In this document: piece after piece, positions 37,457-46,696 of the stretch
Position numbering within the stretch: the first letter of the stretch is position 1
How the letters are laid out: each line of letters opens with the position of its first letter
Assembly (NCBI RefSeq): GCF_001298675.1
Contig: NZ_CYIG01000008.1
Coordinates: 41,063-105,062, forward strand
Origin: Paenacidovorax caeni
Lineage (GTDB): Bacteria > Pseudomonadota > Gammaproteobacteria > Burkholderiales > Burkholderiaceae_C
DNA: 64,000 nt
Direction of reading: 5' to 3'
Translations under genes and position numbers: made by a program
Notes under the pieces: generated by a model
Told to the model about the DNA's origin: nothing
The model's input: the letters and a program-made list of their open reading frames with translations, nothing else
The model's database searches: none

Positions 37457-38506
37457 ATGCCTCGCTTCAACAAGGCCCTGCTTTCAGCCTGCGCTCTGGT
37501 CATCCTGGGAAACGCGCACGCCCAAGAGCAAGTCGTGAACCTGTATTCGGCACGCCACTACGCCACCGATGAGGCGCTGTACAGCAACTTCACCAAGGCC
37601 ACGGGCATCAAGATCAACCGCGTAGACGCCGACGACGCCGGCATCCTGGCACGCCTCAAGGCAGAAGGCAGCGCATCTCCCGCCGACGTGGTTCTTTTGG
37701 TAGATGCCGCACGCCTCTACCGCGGCGAAACAGATGGCCTGTTCCAGCCCATCCGCTCGCAAGCACTGGAAAATGCAATCCCACCAAACCTGCGCGCACA
37801 ACCCACCGCTGATGGCGGCATTGCGTGGTTCGGCCTGTCAACCCGCGCACGCGTGATCGTCTACAACAAGGCCAAGGTCAACCCTGCAGACGTGGACAGC
37901 TACGAAAAGCTGGCCGACCCCTCAAACAAAGGCAAGGTGTGCATCCGTACCGGATCACACCCCTACAACCTGAGCCTGTTCGGAGCAATCACCGAACACA
38001 TGGGCGAGCAAAAGGCCGAGGCCTGGCTCAAGGGATTGAATGCCAACCTGGCCCGCGCACCCAAGGGGGGCGACACCGACCAAATCAAGGCAGTGGCAGC
38101 AGGCGAGTGCGATATCGCCGTGACCAACAGCTACTACTTCGCGCGCCTGATGCGCTCGACCAAACCCGAAGATGCAGCAGTGGTCAGCAAGGTAGAAGTC
38201 GCTTTCCCCAACCAGCAATCCTGGGGAACACACATGAACATCGCAGGCGGCGCCGTCGCCAAACACGCCAAGCATCAAGCCAACGCTGTGAAGCTTCTTG
38301 AATACCTTGCCAGCCCACAAGCACAAGAGTATTTCGCCAACGGGAACAATGAATGGCCGGCTGCAAAGGGCGTCGAACTGGCCAATCCAGCCCTGAAGGC
38401 AATGACAGGAGGCAAGCCATTCAAGAGCGAAACCATTCCAATCAGCGCCGTGGGCGCAAACATGACCAAGGTACAGCAGATGCTGGACCGCGTCGGCCTG
38501 CCCTGA
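37457..38506 (+). CDS. Fe(3+)-type ABC transporter substrate-binding protein (FbpA/FutA-like)
   Basis: Periplasmic binding protein of 349 residues. A signal peptide (RFNKALLSACALVILGNAHA, cut after AHA) is followed by VVNLYSARHYATDEALY, the usual N-terminal strand with the first Tyr ligand region, and later CDIAVTNSYYFARL, with the paired tyrosines that bind ferric iron in FbpA/FutA, and NQQSWGTHMNIAGGAV. No permease or ATPase gene is adjacent, so it must work with a transporter encoded elsewhere. A Fur-like site lies upstream. The family is secure; iron specificity is inferred from the YY motif. Confidence 0.9.
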   Translation: MPRFNKALLSACALVILGNAHAQEQVVNLYSARHYATDEALYSNFTKATGIKINRVDADDAGILARLKAEGSASPADVVLLVDAARLYRGETDGLFQPIRSQALENAIPPNLRAQPTADGGIAWFGLSTRARVIVYNKAKVNPADVDSYEKLADPSNKGKVCIRTGSHPYNLSLFGAITEHMGEQKAEAWLKGLNANLARAPKGGDTDQIKAVAAGECDIAVTNSYYFARLMRSTKPEDAAVVSKVEVAFPNQQSWGTHMNIAGGAVAKHAKHQANAVKLLEYLASPQAQEYFANGNNEWPAAKGVELANPALKAMTGGKPFKSETIPISAVGANMTKVQQMLDRVGLP

Positions 38507-38585
38507 CCCCCAAAGAAAGCCACGCCGCCCCACACGAGGGCGGCAGGCAAGCTTCTTTCGAACACCCACGCCGCCAACCAAAAAC

Positions 38586-38621
38586 AAAAAAGCCGCAACG
38601 ATTTATCGCTGCGGCTTTTTA
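38586..38621. terminator. Bidirectional terminator between the binding-protein gene and the tRNA cluster
   Basis: AAAAAGCCGCA ... TGCGGCTTTTT, an 11-bp stem with A run before and T run after, able to end both the plus-strand gene and the minus-strand tRNA transcript. Confidence 0.9.
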
Positions 38622-38678
38622 TGTTGCTTCAAGAACTGTTGCCAAAAATCTCAGCAAAAGGCTTTTGCAAACCAATGA

Positions 38679-38755
38679 TGGCGGAGTGGACGGGACTCGA
38701 ACCCGCGACCCCCGGCGTGACAGGCCGGTATTCTAACCAACTGAACTACCACTCC
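38679..38755 (-). tRNA. tRNA-Asp (GTC)
   Basis: 77-nt gene on the minus strand with encoded CCA. Acceptor GGAGTGG / CCACTCC, anticodon loop CTGTCAC with GTC, T-loop TTCGAGT. Last of three minus-strand tRNA genes. Confidence 0.97.
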
Positions 38756-38802
38756 TGGCAGAAAGCGTTTCCAGCTTTTTCAAGCTTCAAGTGCCTCAAA
38801 CT

Positions 38803-38878
38803 TGGCGACCCTACGGGGATTCGAACCCCGGTACTCACCGTGAAAGGGTGATGTCCTAGGCCTCTAGACGATAGGGTC
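38803..38878 (-). tRNA. tRNA-Glu (TTC)
   Basis: 76-nt gene with encoded CCA. Acceptor GACCCTA / TAGGGTC, anticodon loop CTTTCAC with TTC, T-loop TTCGAAT. Its aminoacyl-tRNA synthetase, gltX, is encoded immediately upstream of the cluster on the same strand. Confidence 0.97.
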
Positions 38879-38908
38879 AAAACCTAAGAACTTCCGTTCA
38901 ATTTTCAG

Positions 38909-38984
<76 letters not shown>

Positions 38985-39051
38985 AATCAGATTTAACACA
39001 ATCACTACAATCATGTCGTCATCTGCTGAGCTTTGAATTATAGACAGATTT

Positions 39052-40455
39052 TTAGCGGGTTTTCAATCTTGCGCAAATTTTTTCGCGCCCAAGCAGCTCC
39101 AGCACTGCATCGACTGATGGAGTGTGCGCCGTGCCGAGGGTCAGCACACGCACGGGCATGGCGAGCTGGGGCATCTTCACGCCCTGGGCCTTGAGTACGT
39201 CCTTGATGGCTGCAGCAATCGCCTCTTTGCTCCATTCCACCTGCTCAATGGCTGCAGCAAAGGCCGCCAGTACGGGTTCCACTGCGGGTGTAACGTGTTT
39301 GGCGAAGTCCTCGGCGTTGCGCTCGATGGACTCCACATAGAACAGGCGCACCCAGTTCGCCAGATCGACCAGCGTTTCGCAGCGGTCCTTGAACAAACCG
39401 CAAATACGCGGCAAGCGCGCATCGAGCTGGGCCGCCGGCACGCCAGCCCGTTCAACGAACGGCGTCACCAGCGTGGCCAGCTGCGTGTCGTCCAGGGCTT
39501 TGAGGTGCTGGGCGTTGACCCAGCGCAACTTGGCCTCGTCGAACTGGCCAGCGCTGCGTCCCAGGTGGTCGAGATTGAACCACTCCAGAAACTGCGCGCG
39601 GCTGAAGATCTCGTCATCCCCGTGGCTCCAGCCCAGGCGCGCCAGGTAGTTCACCATGGCGTCGGGCAAGTAGCCCTCGTCACGGTACTGCGTCACGGCC
39701 TTGGCGCCGTTGCGCTTGCTCATCTTCTCACCCTGCTCGTTGAGCACCGTGGGCAGGTGGGCAAACACCGGCACCTGCGCGCCCAGCGCCTCGAAGATGT
39801 GGATCTGGCGCGGCGTGTTGTTGACGTGGTCATCACCGCGGATGACGTGGGTGATGCCCATGTCGATGTCATCCACGCAGACGCAGAAGTTGTAGGTGGG
39901 CGTCCCATCCGGACGGGCGATCACCAGATCGTCCAGCTCGCTGTTCTGGAATTCGATGCGGCCCTTGCATTTGTCGTCCCAGGCAACCACACCGTCCTGG
40001 GGCGTCTTGAAGCGCAGCACGGGTTTGACACCTTCGGGCACGGGCGGCAACACCTTGCCCGGCGCGGGGCGCCAGGTACCGTCGTAGCGCGGCTTTTCCT
40101 TGTTCGCCATCTGGCGTTCGCGCAGGGCGTCAAGCTCCTCCACGCTCATGTAGCAAGGGTAGACATGGCCTGCGGCTTGCAGCTGCGCCAGGACTTCCTT
40201 GTAGCGATCCATGCGCTGCATCTGGTAGAACGGCCCCTCGTCCGGGGTGAGCTGCAGCCAGGCCATGCCCTCCAGGATGACGTCCACCGACGCCTGGGTG
40301 GAGCGCTCAACGTCGGTGTCTTCAATGCGCAGGATGAAATCGCCGCCATTGGCTCGAGCGAAAGCCCAGGGGTACAGCGCCGAACGGATGTTGCCCAGGT
40401 GGATGAAGCCCGTGGGAGACGGGGCGAAACGGGTGCGTACTTTGTGTGCGGTCAT
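39052..40455 (-). CDS. gltX: Glutamyl-tRNA synthetase
   Basis: Charges tRNA-Glu. The 467-residue class I enzyme has the HIGH-type motif in [30 protein letters not shown], and the KMSKR motif in [11 protein letters not shown] (about residue 245), with the C-terminal anticodon-binding helical cage. The start ATG at 40455 overlaps the metZ stop by four bases (ATGA), so the two are translationally coupled. The cognate tRNA-Glu lies about 170 bp downstream. Confidence 0.96.
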   Translation of the reverse strand: MTAHKVRTRFAPSPTGFIHLGNIRSALYPWAFARANGGDFILRIEDTDVERSTQASVDVILEGMAWLQLTPDEGPFYQMQRMDRYKEVLAQLQAAGHVYPCYMSVEELDALRERQMANKEKPRYDGTWRPAPGKVLPPVPEGVKPVLRFKTPQDGVVAWDDKCKGRIEFQNSELDDLVIARPDGTPTYNFCVCVDDIDMGITHVIRGDDHVNNTPRQIHIFEALGAQVPVFAHLPTVLNEQGEKMSKRNGAKAVTQYRDEGYLPDAMVNYLARLGWSHGDDEIFSRAQFLEWFNLDHLGRSAGQFDEAKLRWVNAQHLKALDDTQLATLVTPFVERAGVPAAQLDARLPRICGLFKDRCETLVDLANWVRLFYVESIERNAEDFAKHVTPAVEPVLAAFAAAIEQVEWSKEAIAAAIKDVLKAQGVKMPQLAMPVRVLTLGTAHTPSVDAVLELLGREKICARLKTR

Positions 40456-41666
40456 GCCAGTGTGTCCAGTCCTCGGCTGAGGTCTGTTTTCAAATCGTCG
40501 AGATGTTCCAGCCCCACGGAGATGCGGATCAGCCCTTGGCCGATGCCCGCCGCCTGGCGCTGCGCCTCGGTCAAGCGGCCGTGCGAGGTGCTGGCCGGGT
40601 GGGTGATGGTGGTTTTTACGTCGCCCAGGTTCGCGGTGATAGAACACACGCGGGTGCTGTCGGCCACGTGGAAGGCGTTGGCACGCAGCTGCTCGGCGCC
40701 CTCGCCTACCACATCGAAGGCGATGACCGAGCCGCCCAGGCCGCCCTGCTGGCGCATGGCCAGTTCGTGCTGGGCGTGGCTGGGCAGGCCGGGGTAGTAA
40801 ACGCGCGCCACCTTCGGGTGCGCCTCCAGCCAGCGCGCCAGCTCCAGCGCTGCGGCGCTTTGCGCCTTGACGCGCAGAGACAGCGTCTCCAGGCCCTTGA
40901 GCACCACCCAGGCGTTGAACGGCGCCAGGTTGAGCCCGGCGCTGCGCATGAAGGCCCCCATCACCTTGTCCACCAGCGCCGTGCTACCGCAGACAGCGCC
41001 CGCCATCACGCGGCCCTGTCCGTCGAGCAGCTTGGTGCCGGAATACACCACCAAGTCGGCGCCCAGTTGCGCCGGGCGCTGGAGCACGGGCGAAGCAAAG
41101 CTGTTGTCCACCGCCAGCAACGCGCCGTGGGCGTGCGCCAGCGCAGCCAGCGCGGCGATGTCGCACAGGTCGGTGAGCGGGTTGGTGGGCGTCTCGGCGA
41201 ACAGCAGGCGCGTGTTCGGACGGATGGCCGCCTGCCACGCCGCGCCATCGGTTTGGGCGACAAAGGTGGTCTCGATACCAAAGCGTGCCATCTCGCCGCC
41301 CAGCAGCCGGATGGTCGAGCCAAACATGGACTGCGAGGCCACCACGTGGTCGCCCGCCTTGAGCATGGTCAGCGCCATCAGCAGGATGGCCGACATGCCG
41401 GTGCTGGTGGCCACGGCGCACTCGGTGCCCTCCATCGCGGCCAGGCGGCGCTCAAAACTGGTGACCGTCGGGTTGGCGGTGCGGCTGTAGGTGTAGCCCG
41501 GCTCTTCGTTGGCAAAGCGGCGCGCGGCGGTGGCGCAGTCGGGCTGCACGAAGCTGCTGGTGAGATACAGCGCCTCGCTGTGCTCGCCCCACGGACTGCG
41601 CTCGACGGCCTCGCGCACGGCGAGGGTGTCCGCATGCAGGCCCGGGGGCAGGGTTGATTCGGTCAC
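40452..41666 (-). CDS. metZ: O-succinylhomoserine sulfhydrylase
   Basis: PLP enzyme forming homocysteine directly from O-succinylhomoserine and sulfide. The 404-residue product has [45 protein letters not shown] and the PLP lysine in [11 protein letters not shown] (about residue 210). It lacks the long MetY insertion and fits MetZ/MetB length; the location after purF is typical of MetZ in Betaproteobacteria. The start is GTG at 41666, with AAGGAATCCGACC as ribosome site; an upstream ATG would begin in a repeat region. Confidence 0.93.
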   Translation of the reverse strand: MTESTLPPGLHADTLAVREAVERSPWGEHSEALYLTSSFVQPDCATAARRFANEEPGYTYSRTANPTVTSFERRLAAMEGTECAVATSTGMSAILLMALTMLKAGDHVVASQSMFGSTIRLLGGEMARFGIETTFVAQTDGAAWQAAIRPNTRLLFAETPTNPLTDLCDIAALAALAHAHGALLAVDNSFASPVLQRPAQLGADLVVYSGTKLLDGQGRVMAGAVCGSTALVDKVMGAFMRSAGLNLAPFNAWVVLKGLETLSLRVKAQSAAALELARWLEAHPKVARVYYPGLPSHAQHELAMRQQGGLGGSVIAFDVVGEGAEQLRANAFHVADSTRVCSITANLGDVKTTITHPASTSHGRLTEAQRQAAGIGQGLIRISVGLEHLDDLKTDLSRGLDTLA

Positions 41667-41683
41667 GGTCGGATTCCTTGCTT

Positions 41684-41780
41684 CAAAAATAGGAGCTGCT
41701 AGCGCTTTATACACAAGGATTTGAGAATCTTTCAATGTGCAAAATGGCTAAGAACAAGCGCTAGGCGCTCATTTTTTTGC
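41684..41780. repeat. Split dispersed repeat between metZ and purF
   Basis: The left half (AAAATAGGAGCTGCTAGCGCTTTATA) and the right half (AACAAGCGCTAGGCGCTCATTTTTTTGC) are separated by an extra ~40 bp of AT-rich sequence. Together they make one copy of the dispersed repeat with a long loop or insertion. Confidence 0.65.
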
Positions 41781-41797
41781 AGCAGCCCCTGGTGCGC

Positions 41798-43303
41798 TCA
41801 GCCCTGCGCGTTGGGCAAGGACAAGCGCGAGCTGTCGCCGCCGTCCTCTTCTTCGCCCCGGTTACGGCCTTCGTTGAGCGCCGTCACCTCAGCGTCGGAG
41901 ATGTCGCCAGTGATGTAGCAGCCGTCGAAGCACGACGCCTCGAAGCCCTGCACCGCCGGGTTGATCTTGCCCACGGCCTGCTTCATGGCCTGCACGTCCT
42001 GGTAGATCAGCGCATCGGCGCCAATCACCTGGCGGATTTCCTCCACCGTGCGGCCATGCGCCACCAGTTCGGCCTTGGTCGGCATGTCGATGCCGTAAAC
42101 GTTGGGGTAGCGCACCGGCGGCGCCGCCGAGGCCAGGTACACCTTCACCGCCCCGGCGTCGCGCGCCATCTGCACAATCTCCTTGGAGGTGGTACCACGC
42201 ACGATGGAGTCATCCACCAGCAGCACTTTGCGGCCCTTGAACTCGCTGCCGATGGCGTTGAGCTTCTGGCGCACCGACTTTTTGCGCGTGCCCTGGCCCG
42301 GCATGATGAAGGTGCGGCCCACGTAGCGGTTTTTGACGAAACCCTCGCGGTACGGGATGCCCAGCAACTGCGCAAGCTGCATGGCGCTGGGGCGGCTGGA
42401 TTCAGGAATGGGAATGATGGCGTCGATCTCGCCCGGCGGCACCGTGGAGATGACGCGCTTGGCCAGTGTCTCGCCCATGTTCAGGCGCGCCTGGTAGACG
42501 GAGATGCCGTCCATCACCGAATCGGGCCGCGCCAGGTACACGTACTCGAACACGCAGGGGTTCAGCTGCGGGTTCTCGGCGCACTGCTGCGTCTCGATGC
42601 GGCCGTCGGTATGCAAAAACACCGCCTCGCCCGGGGCAATGTCGCGCTCCAGCAGGTGGCTGGTGCCTTCCAGCGCCACGGATTCGCTGGCCAGCATCAC
42701 CGTGCCGTCGCTGCCACGGCCCATGCACAGCGGGCGAATGCCAAACGGGTCGCGGAACGCCAGCAGGCCGTAGCCCGCGATCAGCGCGATCACGGCATAC
42801 GAGCCCTTGATGCGCTTGTGCACCGCGCGCACGGCCTGGAAGATGTCCTCGCTGCGCAGCGGCGCGCCGCTGCTGGCCCGCGCCAACTCGTGCGCCAGCA
42901 CGTTGAGCAGCACCTCGGAATCGCTCTCGGTGTTGGTGTGGCGGTGGTCGGTCTCCGACAGCTCGCGGCGCAGCGTGTGCGCGTTGGTCAGGTTGCCGTT
43001 GTGCACCATGACGATGCCGAAGGGGGCATTCACATAGAAAGGCTGGGCCTCTTCCTCGCTCGAGGCATTGCCCGCCGTGGGGTAGCGCACCTGGCCCAGG
43101 CCGATATTGCCCGGCAGCGCCCGCATGTTGCGCGTGCGGAAGACGTCGCGCACCATGCCCTTGGCTTTGTGCATGAAGAACTTGCGCTCCTGCTGGGTGA
43201 CGATGCCCGCAGCATCCTGCCCCCGGTGCTGCAGCAGCAGCAGCGCGTCATAGATCAACTGGTTCACGGGCGCATGACTGACAACGCCAACGATTCCACA
43301 CAT
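41798..43303 (-). CDS. purF: Amidophosphoribosyltransferase
   Basis: First committed step of purine synthesis: PRPP + glutamine to phosphoribosylamine. The 501-residue product starts MCGIVGVVSH, where Cys2 becomes the N-terminal nucleophile, with the Ntn glutaminase signatures LQHRGQDAAGI and MVHNGNLTNA, and the PRPP-binding loop VLLVDDSIVRGTTSKE near residue 360. The C-terminal tail is acidic (EEEDGGDSSR). The ATG at 43303 is required for the catalytic Cys; the frame runs open upstream into cvpA antisense. It follows cvpA in the conserved folC-dedD-cvpA-purF order. Confidence 0.96.
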   Translation of the reverse strand: MCGIVGVVSHAPVNQLIYDALLLLQHRGQDAAGIVTQQERKFFMHKAKGMVRDVFRTRNMRALPGNIGLGQVRYPTAGNASSEEEAQPFYVNAPFGIVMVHNGNLTNAHTLRRELSETDHRHTNTESDSEVLLNVLAHELARASSGAPLRSEDIFQAVRAVHKRIKGSYAVIALIAGYGLLAFRDPFGIRPLCMGRGSDGTVMLASESVALEGTSHLLERDIAPGEAVFLHTDGRIETQQCAENPQLNPCVFEYVYLARPDSVMDGISVYQARLNMGETLAKRVISTVPPGEIDAIIPIPESSRPSAMQLAQLLGIPYREGFVKNRYVGRTFIMPGQGTRKKSVRQKLNAIGSEFKGRKVLLVDDSIVRGTTSKEIVQMARDAGAVKVYLASAAPPVRYPNVYGIDMPTKAELVAHGRTVEEIRQVIGADALIYQDVQAMKQAVGKINPAVQGFEASCFDGCYITGDISDAEVTALNEGRNRGEEEDGGDSSRLSLPNAQG

Positions 43304-43404
43304 AGGTCCGGTTCCATTCGTTTGCGGGACAAGCCCGCAGGTATCACGCCAGCCGCCACGGTATGCGGCGTGCTGGCTTTCCAAGCGAGAACGCTCGCGC
43401 GCCC

Positions 43405-43893
43405 TCAGGAAGGCAGATGCCTCCCGAACTCCTCCGGCAGCGCCGGGCGCAGGCCCTGAAGCATCTGCACCATCCACGGTGCCACCTGCGACTGCTGCCA
43501 CCAGTCGGCTTCGTGCAGCGGCGTCCAAGCCGCCACCGCCGCCACCGCCAGCAGCACCAGGCCGCCACGCAGCACACCGAACAAAGCACCCAGCGCCCGG
43601 TCGGCCGGCCGCAGGCCCACGGCCTCTATTAGCTTTTTGGCCAACCAGGCCACGAAGCCGCACGCGAACACCGCCAGCACGAACACCACGGCAAACCCGG
43701 CGGCGTGGCGCACTGCATCCTGCGCCTCGCCCATAGGCAGCCACGCTGCCATGGGCGCAGCCCACCACTGGGCCAGGAAAAATGCCACCACCCACCCCGC
43801 CAGTGACAGCAGCTCAAACACCAAGCCGCGCCAGGCGCCGATCAGCATCGAGGCCAGCAGCACGGCTGCAAAAATCCAGTCCAGGGCCGCCAT
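43405..43893 (-). CDS. cvpA: CvpA family membrane protein
   Basis: Inner membrane protein of 162 residues with about four transmembrane helices (DWIFAAVLLASMLIGAWRGLVFELLSLAGWVVAFFLAQWW, then AAGFAVVFVLAVFACGFVAWL). The family is needed for colicin V production and envelope stress in Enterobacteria. It lies between purF and the SPOR-domain gene, the standard synteny. The start ATG at 43893 directly precedes the first helix. Confidence 0.92.
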   Translation of the reverse strand: MAALDWIFAAVLLASMLIGAWRGLVFELLSLAGWVVAFFLAQWWAAPMAAWLPMGEAQDAVRHAAGFAVVFVLAVFACGFVAWLAKKLIEAVGLRPADRALGALFGVLRGGLVLLAVAAVAAWTPLHEADWWQQSQVAPWMVQMLQGLRPALPEEFGRHLPS

Positions 43894-43921
43894 GGGGCAC
43901 GGGCTACAGAACCTGCCGCTT

Positions 43922-44770
43922 TTACAGCGTCAGCACCGAGGCCGGCAAATCCAGCCCCTTGATGCGCGCAGCCGCTTTGTCGGCGTCGCCGCGGTTGTTG
44001 AACGGCCCCACGCGCACCCGGGTGCGCTTGCCATCCTTGGTATCCACCGTCTGCGCATAGGTCTTGAGGCCGGCACGCTCCAGCTTGGAGCGCACCTCGC
44101 GCGCCTTGTCCGCATCGCCAAAGGCTCCCACCTGGACAATGAACCGCCCCTCCTGTGCCGCCGCTGGCGCCGCGCTGGGCGCCGCCGGCTCAAAGCTGCG
44201 CCCCTCCAGCAAGGCACGCGCGCGGGCGGCATCGTCGGAGCGTGCAGGCGCGGGCGCAGGCTTGGGTTCTGGTTTCGGTTCCGGCTTGGGCTCGGGTTTG
44301 CGCTCGGGCTTGGGTTCCGGCTTGGGTTCGGGCCGGGACTCGAACTTGGGCTCTGGCCGGGGCGCGGGCGCAGCGGCAGGCTTGGGCTCCGGCTTGGGCA
44401 CGGCCACGGGCAAGGGCGGCGCGGGTAGCGCCGGCTTGGCTGCGGGGGCCGGGGCCACGGCCACGACCTCCTCGCCGTCGGCCAGGCTCTCGGCCACCCC
44501 TGGCGCACCGGATCCACCAGGCAAAGCAGGCGCTTTGTTGCGGTCAGGAATCTCGATGGGAATATCAACGGGCACGGGACGCGGCTGGGTATCAAACAGC
44601 AGCGGGAACCCCACCACCCCCAGCAGCACCAGCACGGTGGCGCCAATCAGGCGGTGGCGCGCCCGCCTGCGCATGGCCTCGATGCTCTCGGCCTGGGGCG
44701 CACGCGCGCGCCTGGCAGGCTTTTCGTCCTGCTCCTTGCGGCCAGGCCAGGGAAACTTGAAAAATGCCAT
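43922..44770 (-). CDS. SPOR-domain cell-division protein (DedD-like)
   Basis: Bitopic inner membrane protein of 282 residues. A charged cytoplasmic N-terminus (RKEQDEKPARRARAPQ) is followed by one helix (IGATVLVLLGVVGFPLLF), a long periplasmic linker rich in Lys-Pro-Glu-Pro repeats (nt 44255-44400), and a C-terminal SPOR domain (GRFIVQVGAFGDADKAREVRSKLE ... RVRVGPFNNRGDADKA), which binds denuded septal peptidoglycan. Placement between folC and cvpA matches dedD. The repeat tract is built from near-identical 6-bp units and may vary in length between strains. Confidence 0.9.
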   Translation of the reverse strand: MAFFKFPWPGRKEQDEKPARRARAPQAESIEAMRRRARHRLIGATVLVLLGVVGFPLLFDTQPRPVPVDIPIEIPDRNKAPALPGGSGAPGVAESLADGEEVVAVAPAPAAKPALPAPPLPVAVPKPEPKPAAAPAPRPEPKFESRPEPKPEPKPERKPEPKPEPKPEPKPAPAPARSDDAARARALLEGRSFEPAAPSAAPAAAQEGRFIVQVGAFGDADKAREVRSKLERAGLKTYAQTVDTKDGKRTRVRVGPFNNRGDADKAAARIKGLDLPASVLTL

Positions 44771-44811
44771 GGAATGCGGAACGCCCGAAGGAAGGCCTGA
44801 AAAGTATGCGC

Positions 44812-46152
44812 TTACGCGGCAGGCGCCTGCGGCGAGGCCAAATGCTTGGCCTCCAGCCGTGGCGTTCCATGCTGCAGGACGCCCCCTACGGTGTAGAACG
44901 AGCCAAAGACAACGATTCTATCAGCCGGGTCGGCAGCAGCCACCGCCGCCGCGAGCGCCTGCTCAGGGCTGGCATGCAGGCTGGTGGTAACCGGCCGGCG
45001 CCCGCCTGCCGCCATCTGCACGGCGTTCCATTTCTGCTGCAGCACCGCAGCCGTTTCAGCGCGGGGCGTGGGCAGGCTGGTGAAATACCAGCGGTCGATC
45101 ACCGGGCCGATGCGCGCCAGCATGGGCGCCAGGTCCTTGTCGGCCATGGCGCCGAACACGGCGTGCGTGGTCGGGAAGAACCCCATGGCATCGAGGTTGG
45201 CCGTGAGCGCTGCCACGGAGTGCGGGTTGTGCGCCACATCCAGCACCAGCGTGGGCTGGCCCGGCACGATCTGGAAGCGCCCCGGCAGTTCCACCAGGGC
45301 CAGCCCGGCGCGTACGGCCTGGGCATTGATAGGCAGGCGCTCGCGCAGTGCCTCCAGCGCCGCCAGCGCGCCCGAGGCGTTGACCAGTTGGTTGGCACCG
45401 CGCAGCGCTGGGTAAGCCAGGCCCGCGTAGCGGCGTCCGCGCCCGGCCCAGGCCCATTGCTGCTTGTCGCCGGAGTAGTTGAAGTCGTGGCCGAAGCGCC
45501 ACAGGTCAGCACCAATCTCACGCGCGTGGTCGATCACGCTTTGCGGCGCCATCGGGTCACCCACAATCACCGGGCGACCGGTGCGCATGATGCCCGCCTT
45601 CTCGCGCCCGATACTCTCGCGGTCGGGCCCGAGGAATTCGGTGTGGTCGATGTCGATGCTGGTAATGACCGCACAGTCGGCATCGACGACGTTGGTGGCA
45701 TCCAGGCGGCCACCGAGGCCAACTTCCAGGATGGCCACGTCCAGCCGCGATTGGCTCATCAAGTGCAGTATCGCGAGCGTGGTGAACTCGAAATAGGTCA
45801 GCGAAACCTCATCACCCGCCGTGCGCGCACGCTCCACCGCCTCAAAATGCGGCAGCAGATCGCCTGCGGGCACTATTTCGCCGTGGATACGACAGCGCTC
45901 CTCGAAATGCACCAGGTGCGGCGAGGTATAGACGCCGGTGCGGTAGCCGGCCTGCAGTGCAACGGCCTCCAGCATGGCGCAGGTTGAGCCTTTGCCATTG
46001 GTGCCGGCCACGGTGATCACCGGGCAGCTGAAGTGCAGGCCCAGGCGCTGCGCGACAGCGCGCACGCGCTCCAGGCCCATGTCAATGTTGCGTGGGTGCA
46101 GGCGCTCGCAGTGCGCCAGCCAGCCGTCCAAGGTGTCGAATCGGGTGTGCAT
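44812..46152 (-). CDS. folC: Bifunctional folylpolyglutamate synthase / dihydrofolate synthase
   Basis: Adds glutamate to dihydropteroate and then to folates. The 446-residue Mur-ligase-fold enzyme has the P-loop GTNGKGSTCAM (about residues 49-58), SPHLVHFEERCRI, EVGLGGRLDATN, DIDHTEFLG and the carbamylated-lysine region SIGREKAGIM. The ATG at 46152 starts the fold; the longer open frame is antisense to the arsC-like gene. It is the first gene of the folC-SPOR-cvpA-purF-metZ-gltX block. Confidence 0.95.
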   Translation of the reverse strand: MHTRFDTLDGWLAHCERLHPRNIDMGLERVRAVAQRLGLHFSCPVITVAGTNGKGSTCAMLEAVALQAGYRTGVYTSPHLVHFEERCRIHGEIVPAGDLLPHFEAVERARTAGDEVSLTYFEFTTLAILHLMSQSRLDVAILEVGLGGRLDATNVVDADCAVITSIDIDHTEFLGPDRESIGREKAGIMRTGRPVIVGDPMAPQSVIDHAREIGADLWRFGHDFNYSGDKQQWAWAGRGRRYAGLAYPALRGANQLVNASGALAALEALRERLPINAQAVRAGLALVELPGRFQIVPGQPTLVLDVAHNPHSVAALTANLDAMGFFPTTHAVFGAMADKDLAPMLARIGPVIDRWYFTSLPTPRAETAAVLQQKWNAVQMAAGGRRPVTTSLHASPEQALAAAVAAADPADRIVVFGSFYTVGGVLQHGTPRLEAKHLASPQAPAA

Positions 46153-46200
46153 ACGGGGAGGGATTGTCGCCGAGCCCGGGCCAAGTGCATGATCGGGGGC

Positions 46201-46569
46201 ATGAATCCCCCCACCATGACCGTCTACGGCATTCCCAACTGCGACACTGTGAAAAAGGCCCGCGCCTGGCTGAGCACCCAGGGCGTGGACTACCAGTTCC
46301 ACGACTTCAAGAAGCAGGGAGTGCCTGCCGAGCGCCTGCCGCAGTGGATCGCCGCCCTGGGCTGGGAAAAGCTCCTGAATCGCCAGGGCACCACTTGGCG
46401 CAAGCTCGACGCCGCCGTCCAGGCGGGCGTGCAGGACGCCGCCAGCGCCATGGCGCTGATGCGCGAGCAGCCCAGCGTCATCAAGCGCCCCGTGGTCGAG
46501 TGGCCCACAGGAGCCATCACCGTCGGTTTCGACAGCGCCCGCTGGAGTGAACTGCGCGGCCCCGCTTGA
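46201..46569 (+). CDS. ArsC/Spx-family thioredoxin-fold protein (YffB-like)
   Basis: 122-residue thioredoxin-fold protein in the ArsC family. The N-terminal motif TVYGIPNCDTVKKARAWL carries a single redox Cys, then DYQFHDFKKQGVP and the late IKRPVVEWP with the conserved cis-Pro region. Members are annotated as arsenate reductases, but this YffB-type subgroup lacks proven arsenate activity. Possible starts are 46189, 46201 and 46216. It is divergent from folC (about 48 bp). Confidence 0.88.
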   Translation: MNPPTMTVYGIPNCDTVKKARAWLSTQGVDYQFHDFKKQGVPAERLPQWIAALGWEKLLNRQGTTWRKLDAAVQAGVQDAASAMALMREQPSVIKRPVVEWPTGAITVGFDSARWSELRGPA

Positions 46570-46696
46570 CTCCAATTCCTTGCTACTTTCGCATTTCTTT
46601 ACCCAGCTTTACGCAGCCACTGACACGCGGCAGGCACACTGGCTCAACCCTTGGCACCCATCGCGCGTTATGGGTGAACTGACGAAGGAACCCCTC

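Noticed and set aside
43304..43795. Upstream extension of purF through the region antisense to cvpA
   Set aside because: PurF needs Cys2 as N-terminal nucleophile, so translation must start at 43303.
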